DNA of 64,000 bases. It comes from Zanthoxylum bungeanum. Its lineage: Eukaryota; Streptophyta; Magnoliopsida; Sapindales; Rutaceae. The notes beneath the pieces are model-generated. The model was given only the letters and a program-made list of their open reading frames with translations, was not told the DNA's origin and did no database searches. Made by a program: the position numbers and the translations under genes. The stretch lies in the NCBI GenBank assembly GCA_019454045.1, contig SKCR01017726.1:62001-126000 (forward strand), in the 5' to 3' direction. Shown piece after piece: positions 57,083 through 64,000 of this stretch (positions are counted from its first letter, which is position 1; each line of letters begins with the position of its first letter).

Positions 57083-57179
57083 TTATGTGTTTTTTCTTGT
57101 CTCTTTCTTTTTGTTTTCTTTTTGTTTCCTGTTATCCGAACATTTGAGACCCCTTCGTGGGGGACAACATGAGCTGGAG

Positions 57180-57720
57180 GGATGTAATCTGATCCCGAGC
57201 TGAGGGAGACACTAGGCTCTGGGGGAATGTTACCTCCCCAGTCCAAAGAAGACCGACTCGGTGGGACGTAACCGATCCCGAGTTGAGAAAAACACTTGGC
57301 CCTGGGGGAATGTTACGTCCTCAGACCAAAAGAACGGACTCGGTGGGACACGACCCGACCCCGAGCTGAGATGAACACTTGGCCCTGGGGGAATGTTACG
57401 TCCCCAGACCAAAAGGACGGACTCGGTGGGACACGACCCGACCTCGAGCTGAGATGAACACTTGGCCGTGGGGGAATGTTACGTCCTCAGACCAAAAGGA
57501 CGGACTCGGTGGGGCGTAACCCGACCCCGAGCTGAGAGAAACCAAGTGACCTCGGCGGAATGAATCCAGCCCCGAGTCGAATAAACAAGTGGCCTCGGCG
57601 GAACGAATCTAGCCCCGAGCCGAATAATCCAAGTGGCCTCGGCGGAACGAATCCAGCCCCGAGCCAGGTAGTCCAAGTGGCCTCGGCGGAACGAATCCAG
57701 CCCCGAGCCAGGTAATCTTT
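57180..57720. repeat. T2 minisatellite array 1 (83-bp units, then about 45-bp units)
   Basis: 'gggggaatgttac' recurs at 57221, 57304, 57387 and 57470, spaced exactly 83 bp. The array then switches to four units of about 45 bp with 'ggcctcggcggaacgaatc.agccccgagcc' (57541-57720), related to the T1 array at 11330-11760. Frames through it (57230-57412, 57479-57676 minus) are artefacts. Confidence 0.9.
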
Positions 57721-58442
57721 GGGACTTGCTCAGAAGGGAATTGAATCAACCTTGTGAAGCCCTACCGAATCTGACACGGGCGTCCTCTTGCCAGACCAGC
57801 GAAAAACAAAATCAAAACTTTGAAAAATAAGACCAAAAAGGTGGGGGTGACTTGGCACTTGTCCCAAAAGAAAACTTTTTACAAATGTAAACAACAGCAC
57901 GGATGCCTCAAAACAGCGTCCTGCCCGAGGCCTCCAAAACACAATTTTGAATCTTTCAATTCAGCGTCCCGGCGAACCAGGATTTGGATCAGTTGAGCGT
58001 TTGAATGGTGAGGGTACATCCTCTACACGTCGGGTCACTGTGGAGCCTGTGTATTGTATGAGGGCTCCTCCTTACCACGCTGGAGCAGGCACACGCCACA
58101 GGGGCACAACACATCCCCGTGCTGCGCCTCTCTCGGATCCAAATGATGAATGGATTAAAGAGCGTCCGGGATACTAAGGGCACTTTCCTCCTTAGGTCCG
58201 GCATCACTGGAGCTAGCAATCGTCACGGGGCCTCATCACTCCTGTGCTATGCTTTCCCACGGATCCATTACATCGGGTAAGTGAGGATCAAAGAGTGTTC
58301 GACACATCAAGGGCATATTCCTCCTTATGTTCGGTAACACTGGAGCAAGCAATCGCCACGGGGGTATCATCCCTCCCCGTGCTATGCTTCTCACGGATCC
58401 TATGCATTGAGTATGTCCCTGGGACCTCGAGCTAAGAGAGAC
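57721..58442. other. T2 spacer between the minisatellites
   Basis: No domain is found in ORFs on either strand. The word 'ggcaggacgctg' and the block 'cgccacaggggc' have counterparts in T1 (about 11935 and 12037), so this is shared 3' noncoding sequence. Confidence 0.5.
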
Positions 58443-58930
58443 ACTTGGTTCTGGGGGAATGTTACGTCCCCAGTCCGAAGGGCTGACTATTTGGGACGTA
58501 CCCCGACCCTGAGCTGAAAAAGGCACTTGGACCTGGGGGAATGTTACGTCCCCAGTCCGAAGGGCTGACTATTTGGGACGTACCCCGACCCCGAGCTGAA
58601 AAAGGCACTTGGACCTGGGGGAATGTTACGTCCCCAGTCCGAATGGCTGACTCGGTGGGACGTACCCCGACCCCGAGCTGAAAAAGGCACTTGGACCTGG
58701 GGGAATGTTACGTCCCCAGTCCGAAGGGCTTACTCGGTGGGACGTACCCCGACCCCGAGCTGAAAAAGGCACTTGGACCTGGGGGAATGTTATGTCCCCA
58801 GTCCGAAGGGCTGACTCGGTGGGACGTACCCCGACCCCGAGCTGAAAAAGGCACTTGGACCTGGGGGAATGTTACGTCCCCAGTCCGAAGGGCTGACTCG
58901 GTGGGACGTACCCTGACCCCGAGCTGAAAA
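58443..58930. repeat. T2 minisatellite array 2 (82 bp x 6)
   Basis: Six units start 'acttgg.cctgggggaatgttacgtcccc', with starts at 58525, 58607 and 58689 confirming an 82-bp period. The units are nearly identical, differing by one or two bases. The palindrome-like 'ggggaatgttacgtcccc' core is shared with array 1. Confidence 0.95.
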
Positions 58931-59267
58931 ACTAAGTGTCATCGGCGGAGCAAAATCCAGTCTCGAGCCGATGGTTGAAGCGGTCTTGGTGCCAACTGTC
59001 TTTTGTAGTGGGCGTCGAGTATGTCCCCCGTTTTTGTATATGGCTTTCAACTTTGTTTTAAGAAAGCGGATGAAAAATGTTTTATTCATATTTGGGGACA
59101 TATTGTCCTCCTTACAGTTCTTCTGTGAGATATTTCGAGAAAAAACTTTATATTTGGCTCATTTGTGGGCATTGTTTGATACCGACCGACCACCTTGTAA
59201 TCCCGGGGCCTGTTCCGTTTCTAGTACGTCTGACTCCCGAGTTTTGTTATAGTTTTTCCCTGACCGA

Positions 59268-60811
59268 TTAGAATCTCTGGTCAGTGCTATGTGTCCTCTG
59301 CCTAGTCGCCATAACTTCATGGTCAATGTATTTGTTTAGGTATCCGTTTCGTGCCAGGTCTTCCATCTGTTCCCGCAGATCTTTACACCCGTCCGTTGTA
59401 TGTCCTCTGGAGTTGTGATGTATGCAGTAAGCCTTTTGGTTCCTCTTGTCCGGGGGAAATCTTCTTTGGTCGGGTTCTACCAAGAGGCATTTCCCCTGAA
59501 TCTCCATGACAATTTGTCCCAGTGGTTTCTTTAGGGGAGTGTATGTATTTTCCTCGTCCACATGGTTTACTTGGGTCGGCGCCCTTCTCTCCTGGTTGTC
59601 TCGGTGTAGTGGTTTGAACTCCTTGTGTTTTAGGGGCGGCCTTCTGGATTCTCTTTCTACGGGGCGGGGGGCGCCCTCTCTCGTGGTTCTTTCTCTGATG
59701 GTGTTCCCTCTTCGGGATATTTTCTCCTCGTTTTCTAACAGAACGAACTTCCGGGCCACCTCCAGGGCGGTTGCGTAGTCCGGGGTGTCTTGGATCCTTA
59801 GGTGGGTCCATAGCCTCCCGACTTTCAAGGCTCCCTTTAAGCTTTCCAGGGCCTCGGGGGATTCATACCCTCCGACTTCGAGTACCATATTGTGGTATCT
59901 TTCAATAAATATTTTCAAAGGTTCATCGTCTCCTTGTTTCATAAGTCTTAGTTCTCCAATTGTCTTTCTGGGGACACAAGCCCCTTTGAAGTGCCGTATG
60001 AATGACTTTCTGAGTTGAGTGAAGCTGCTGATGCTTCTTGGGGCTAGGCTTCTATACCATAGGATGGCCGGTCCGGCTAGAGTTAAGGGAACACTTTGCA
60101 AATGGCGTCCCCCGTTACCCATTGTACCTCCATTAGTAGGACGAAACCTTCAATGTGGGTTTTGGGATCGGTATGGCCTTTGTATGGCGCCATGCTGAAT
60201 CTTTTTGGGAATTTTTCTGACCTTATTTCTTCTGTGAGGGGGGACTCATCTTTACCGTCCCGGGCATCTCCTATGTCTGTGTTGGGGAATACTCCCCATT
60301 TGGCTAGCTCCTCCCGTAGCCAAGATTTCATGCTGCTGTCTTTGGTTCCATGCCGCCTCTTGTGACTTCCTCTTTTTATGTTGTCTTGGGCGTGGTGCTT
60401 CTCAGGTCCGGTATCTTCCCGTGCTCTTTCGTCATATTCTTTCTCTTTTTTCCTGGTATTGTGAGGGCTATTATAGGAGGAGTTTGGTGACGATTTGTCA
60501 TCTTCTTCCTCCCACATGTCTTCAGTTTGGGAGTCTTCCTAAACCACCACAGATTTTACCCTGAAGGGGCCCCTCCTCCGGGGTCTGTCGTCCTCACTTG
60601 TATCAACAATTCTTTTTCCCTCTGCTATTTCGTTCCTTCGTCGGCTAGTCTCGGCCTCGTGGTGTGCTCCTTCTATCTTTTCCAACTGGTCTACTATGGT
60701 TTTTAGCAAGGTTTGATTTTCCTCCCTTTCTTTCCTTAGGTTCTCCCCGATCTTCTCCATCCAATCTGCGGCTGAGTTTCCTGATGATTGGTGGTTTCCG
60801 CCTTCCGCCAT
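59268..60811 (-). pseudogene. T2 gag
   Basis: The most likely start is the ATG at 60811, 50 bp behind the PBS (MAEGGNHQSSGNSAADWMEK). A charged helical segment (ENLRKEREENQTLLKTIVDQ) is followed by an in-frame TAG at 60539-60541, with the same frame open behind it to 60083 (MEVQWVTGDAICKVFP). A one-base shift near 60090 leads into the 59268-60122 frame, which holds the Retrotrans_gag domain (LAGPAILWYRSLAPRSISSF, QLRKSFIRHF, MKQGDDEPLKIFIERYHN) and a zinc-knuckle-like CIHHNSRGHTTDGC (C-x2-H-x4-H-x4-C). Gag would package element RNA. No protease frame follows, so this was probably a gag-only element dependent on a partner, now broken by one stop and one frameshift. Confidence 0.88.
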
Positions 60812-60842
60812 TGTCTTACTACACGAGTTGCTTTTTGTTCGA

Positions 60843-60861
60843 TTCCCCACAGACGGCGCCA
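60843..60861 (-). other. T2 primer-binding site
   Basis: The minus strand TGGCGCCGTCTGTGGGGAA lies two bases inside the 5' LTR end. It is a GGCGCC-type PBS frequent in plant Gypsy elements. T1 has a decayed version. Confidence 0.88.
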
Positions 60862-60863
60862 AC

Positions 60864-61619
60864 TGTTGACGGCTGATTTTGGTCTCAGGGTAATATGGGA
60901 ATATCACTCCCGAGGAAATCCTCCTTCAATAGTGAATTTGTTTGGTTATGGGGGACCAAAGGCAAATTTAGCAGAAAACAGATAAATACACCAATCAACA
61001 AGGAGATTTAACGTGGTTCGGTGGATTTGGATCCGACCTACGTCCACGGACACAAACATGATGATACTTTTATTACTTGAACACTCTTTTCGGGTCTCTT
61101 TTTGTTTTCTACAAGTCAGAGCCTGATGATCCAGATGTCATTACACATATTCTACCCTTCTATTTATAATAGTACAGAAATCATATTCCTATTCGTATAA
61201 GAATGCCTGGTCGAATCAGTGTTCTTCTATTGTTAGGTTTCCTAGTCTAATATTGTTTTCACTTTTCTTATTCTTTTTTTGGATTCTGACTCATTACTTT
61301 TTCTTGTGAAAGTAGGATAACTTGTGTATCTTATCCGCAAGAAAAATGGTGTCATCTTCTTGAGCATGTCTCGCCATATGGTCGGTCTTCATGAGGTCGG
61401 TCATGATAGTTCTTTGTACGGAGAATGCTTCTGTCGAACTGATAGTGCTCGGTTTATCTGAACAAAAGTGGTCGGTCACCCATCATCAAGTGCTCGGTCT
61501 CTTACTGTTTGGCTCTTAGTGGTCGGGTCGGCATTAATGATTTTGACTGAGAAGTGAATTACCTTTTTTACCCCTGTCGTGCTGCTTAAACAACATAGTG
61601 CCAAAAAACACCATCAACA
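60864..61619 (-). repeat. T2 5' LTR (756 bp)
   Basis: TGTTGACGGCTG to CCATCAACA. It pairs with 53009-53760. Confidence 0.92.
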
Positions 61620-62246
61620 ATCTTCTCTTTCATTTTGGCGCTGATGGTGGCCATTAAAACGCATTTGGCCGAATGAAATGCAACAAATGGCCTTTTATTT
61701 CTTATCTAATAAGAATGAAACTTCTTTTGTTTTTGAAGAAAGAATCGGCCACTGGCCCTTTTGCTTTTGAAGCAATAAATGACATCTGATTTATTTTCTT
61801 TTGAAGTGCAAAAATTAAATTGGCCGATTGCTTTTGATTAGATTGGCCGAATGCCCTCTATTTTTTTGCAAATGGAAAAAGGCATTTTGGCTTCTCCTTT
61901 TTACTGAATGGCCGAGAGGCATTTAGCTTCTATTTTTGGAAAACAAAGGCCAACAGCAAATGGCCGATTGCTACCCCTCTCTCTCTCGGAACAAAACAAA
62001 TTTATTTCTCATTGGGAGATAAAATTTGTTCCATTTGTTCTTACTAGCACATAAGAGAGTCAAAAAAATGGTAATAGGGATACTCACCCATGAGTTTGGA
62101 ACCACAAGGAGGGCTATGAAGCTTCAACATCCATGAAAAGTTTTGAAAGTCAAAGCCGATCAATGTAAGTTTATTCTGCAAACTTCTTTATTTATTCACA
62201 CACGAATCACGCTTAGAGTTCCCGTGGCATGTCTAGGAAACTAACA

Positions 62247-62549
62247 CCAAATCCAACCATTTGATGATTTCTTTCTTCACGACCTCCTTCATGATTGGAT
62301 TGAGTATCCGTTGATGCTCCACTATGGGTTTGTACTCATCGTTCATCAGAATCTTGTGCATGCAAAATGATGGACTAATGCCTCGAATGTATGTTATATT
62401 TCAACCAATGGCTCTCTTGTGTTCTCGTAACACTCTCAGCAACTTTTCTTCCTGCTCCAATGTTAGCGAAGAAGAAATAATAACAGGTAATTCAGAAGAG
62501 TTCCAAGAAATGCATACTTGAGATGACTCGGCAATAGCTTCAGCTCCAC
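62247..62549 (-). pseudogene. A2 RT N-terminal segment
   Basis: The minus strand gives SFCMHKILMNDEYKPIVEHQ and RILNPIMKEVVKKEIIKWLD, the standard approach to Gypsy RT. Across the CopA insertion the RT goes on with GIIYPILDSS (43130 downward), showing that both halves were one gene. An upstream frame toward the protease is broken near 62330-62520. Confidence 0.85.
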
Positions 62550-63140
62550 CTACGGTGGTTCTTCAATTAAGGGCTTGATTCGATCTTTTTTCGGAAGTTC
62601 CAGACTTTCCACTGGTGGTGTCGATTTGAATCGGAATGGCTTGTCAAGATAGTTGATACATTCCAGAATTTCAGCATCTAGCTCGCTGTCAGTCATGTTG
62701 GTGATGCAAGCTTCAAGTTTATCTGTGGGAATTGTATCAGTATCCTGAATGATACTATCAACAACATCAATTCTGAAACATTCTTCCTCATTTTCATCAC
62801 TCGAGAATTTCATGGCTTTGAAAACATTAAAGGTAACTTCTTGGTCCTGCACTTTCATAGTTAGTTCTCCTTTTTGTACATCAATCACAGTTCGACCTGT
62901 AGCCAAGAATGGTCTCCCAAGGATGATAGGAACATCTTTGTCTTCTTCTATGTCAAGGATAATGAAATCTGCTGGGAGAATGAGTTTGTCGACTTTGACC
63001 AGCACATTTTCAACAACACCTCTCGGAAATGCGAGCGTTCGATCAGCAAGTTGCAGAGAGACTGAGGTAGGCATTGCTTCTCCAATTTACAGTTTCTTGT
63101 AAATAGAAAAATGCATTAAATTAACACTTGCACCTAAATC
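62550..63140 (-). pseudogene. A2 retropepsin-type protease
   Basis: The active-site motif CDLGASVNLM (D-L-G-A) sits at the end of the frame 63087-63515. A frame change at about 63080 then leads to PTSVSLQLADRTLAFPRGVV, DFIILDIEEDKDVPIILGRP and RTVIDVQKGELTMKVQDQ, the second half with the ILGRPF flap-like motif. The protease would cleave the polyprotein. A linker of about 80 residues (DAEILECINYLDKPFR, PPVESLELPKK) follows before RT. Confidence 0.87.
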
Positions 63141-63740
63141 ACATAAAGCCTTACCGATATAATGTTCTCCAATGGTGCATGGGACAATGAAACTACCATG
63201 ATATTTCAACTTCGGGGGAAGTTTCCTCTGAATGATTGCACTGCATTCTTCTGTCAATACTATTATCTCGTAATCTTCCAATCTCCGCTTTCGTGAAAGA
63301 ATATATTTCATGAATTTGACATAGATGGGCATTTCTTCCAACGCTTCTGCAAATGGAATGTTGATGTGCAACTTTTTGAACACCTCCAAGAATCGAGCAA
63401 ACTGCTTGTCTAGTTTGTTTTTCTGGAGACGCTGTGGAAAAAGGTGGAGGTGGAGTGAATTTTTCTTGATCTTTTTCCTCCATCTGTGGAACTGCATCTT
63501 TAGGAACCTCTTCAATTATTGCCTTGATTCCAACATCTTTGTTGATTTCAGTACCGCTTTTCAAAGTAATGGCTTGGCAGTGCTCTTTCCCTCGGTTCCT
63601 TGGATTTGGTTCTGTGTTGCTAGGAAGGTTCCCTGGCGGTTTGTAACTCTGAGCATTGGCCAATTGTCCAATTTGATTTTCCAGTGCTTTGATGGAAGCA
63701 GATTGGCTTTGAAAAATAGCATCATATGCTGCTTGTTGCT
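63141..63740 (-). pseudogene. A2 gag C-terminal part
   Basis: The frames 63193-63663 and 63087-63515 overlap. They give IFQSQSASIKALE and QSYKPPGNLPSNTEPNPRNR, the Athila-typical GKEHCQAITLKSGTEINKD, a Pro-rich stretch, and LDKQFARFLEVFKKLHINIP and FAEALEEMPIYVKFMKYILS. These precede the protease as in other Athila elements. The N-terminal capsid part lies beyond the CopA LTR that begins at 63741. At least one frameshift near 63430 interrupts the gene. Confidence 0.85.
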
Positions 63741-64000
63741 GTTGGACAATTATGACCTATAGCATCACTATTTGTACAGAACATGGTGTTGTTGTACAAA
63801 TTAGCTATGTGACAAAGGAAATTACTCTTTTATCATTTGTAATTTGATTACCGAGATATATAAATGATAAAAGTCCATATGATTACTACCAGATTAATAA
63901 GATATGAGACAATATTAATCCACGTAAGGTTTAATCATTAAATATCCATAGTCGTAGTATTATCGAGACTGGACATCAATAATGCGGAATAGACTAGTAT
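63741..64000 (+). mobile_element. CopA LTR, further copy (truncated by window end)
   Basis: It begins TGTTGGACAATT within the A2 gag codons for QQAAYDA and matches the first 260 bp of the other CopA LTRs. It is a second, independent CopA insertion into A2, or a solo LTR; the window ends before this can be seen. Confidence 0.85.

Larger units (their letters stand above)
53009..61619 (-). mobile_element. T2: Tat-like non-autonomous Gypsy element (8611 bp)
   Basis: Complete ends TGTTGACGG and CATCAACA with target copies atct. The element reads on the minus strand: 5' LTR 60864-61619, PBS 60843-60861, gag 59268-60811, minisatellites 58443-58930 and 57180-57720, an antisense extra ORF region 54532-56957, PPT with stem-loop, and 3' LTR 53009-53760. 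Protease, RT, RNase H and integrase are absent. Extra ORFs in antisense between pol and the 3' LTR, and tandem repeats in the same area, are known features of Tat-lineage elements, and this combination points there. The two LTRs are very similar by eye, so it is the youngest large insertion in the window. Confidence 0.9.
43138..62246 (+). mobile_element. CopA complex: tandem Copia insertion in A2
   Basis: Order: truncated LTR (43138-43946), 3' internal remnant (43947-44218), full LTR (44219-46522), PBS, internal region (46523-51323), and last LTR (51324-53008 and 61624-62246, split by T2). The outer ends are TGTTGGAC and ACTAACA with target copies ccgaa/ccaaa (43133-43137 and 62247-62251). 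The LTR-internal-LTR-internal-LTR layout, with the first unit deleted, suggests unequal recombination between copies. The pol is decayed. Confidence 0.85.
51324..62246 (+). repeat. CopA 3' LTR, split by T2 (51324-53008 and 61624-62246)
   Basis: It aligns with 44219-46522 throughout. The starting TG is mutated to TT. T2 interrupts it at 'attaatatct' with the 4-bp duplication atct (53005-53008 and 61620-61623). The LTR end ctaaca is followed by A2 sequence. Confidence 0.9.
38660..63740 (-). mobile_element. A2: Athila-like Gypsy retrotransposon with extra 3' genes, split by CopA
   Basis: Reading the minus strand from 63740: gag C-terminus, protease, RT start (to 62247), then the CopA complex (43138-62246), then RT, RNase H, integrase, a Cys-rich ORF, a LOG-like copy and a 3' untranslated stretch ending about 38660. 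The interruption is flanked by ccgaa/ccaaa (one mismatch), and the RT resumes across it. LTRs of A2 are not in the window; the gag is cut at 63741 by a further CopA LTR. All frames are broken. Confidence 0.85.

Noticed and set aside
58443..58930. CRISPR-like array of 82-bp units
   Set aside because: Whole units repeat with no variable spacers and no cas genes; this is a minisatellite in T2.
59506..60365. Plus-strand ORFs opposite T2 gag
   Set aside because: They are shadows of the gag coding strand with no domain.

Overview
The window is nuclear DNA of a flowering plant, probably a eudicot. It is AT-rich intergenic DNA built almost entirely of nested transposable elements: Ty1/Copia and Ty3/Gypsy retrotransposons (Athila-like, Tat-like and Del/Tekay-like), a SINE, and CACTA, hAT and PIF/Harbinger DNA transposons. 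No intact host gene was found. The one host-type gene is an IDA-like secreted peptide precursor at 23.5 kb, and its reading frame is broken. There are no tRNA or rRNA genes and no bacterial features.

Layout. 1-4965: a minus-strand Copia LTR (family CopA) split by a 2.75-kb solo LTR (family S). 4966-9369: a Del/Tekay-like LTR end, a broken hAT transposase end, an LTR remnant and a SINE with an 11-bp target duplication. 9370-21866: a non-autonomous Tat-like element (T1, minus) whose right LTR is split twice, by a solo LTR (K, 13341-18939) that itself holds a second S solo LTR (15226-18050), and by a CACTA-like transposon (19452-21850). 21872-24859: the least repetitive stretch, with the IDA-like gene. 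24860-26765: a degenerate PIF/Harbinger element containing a hAT MITE. 26793-31473: a decayed minus-strand Copia element whose reverse transcriptase is split by a 2.6-kb solo LTR. 31474-38660: LTR composites, a plus-strand Athila LTR with leader and gag scrap, and an AT microsatellite between duplicated flanks.

38660-63740 is a minus-strand Athila-like element (A2) with gag, protease, RT, RNase H and integrase, all broken. Downstream of integrase, where some plant Gypsy elements carry env-like or extra genes, it has a basic Cys-rich ORF and an intronless copy of a LOG-type cytokinin-activating enzyme. A2 is interrupted in its RT by a CopA complex (43138-62246) with an LTR-internal-LTR-internal-LTR layout. 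The last CopA LTR is split by T2 (53009-61619), an 8.6-kb Tat-like element that has gag but no pol. T2 also carries an antisense, intron-bearing extra gene and two minisatellite arrays. Another CopA LTR starts inside the A2 gag at 63741 and runs off the window.

Relative ages follow from the nesting: A2 is older than CopA, which is older than T2; T1 is older than K, which is older than S copy B. Boundaries come from TG...CA termini, target-site duplications and comparison of copies within the window. Family names rest on recognised protein motifs and primer-binding sites, with no database search.
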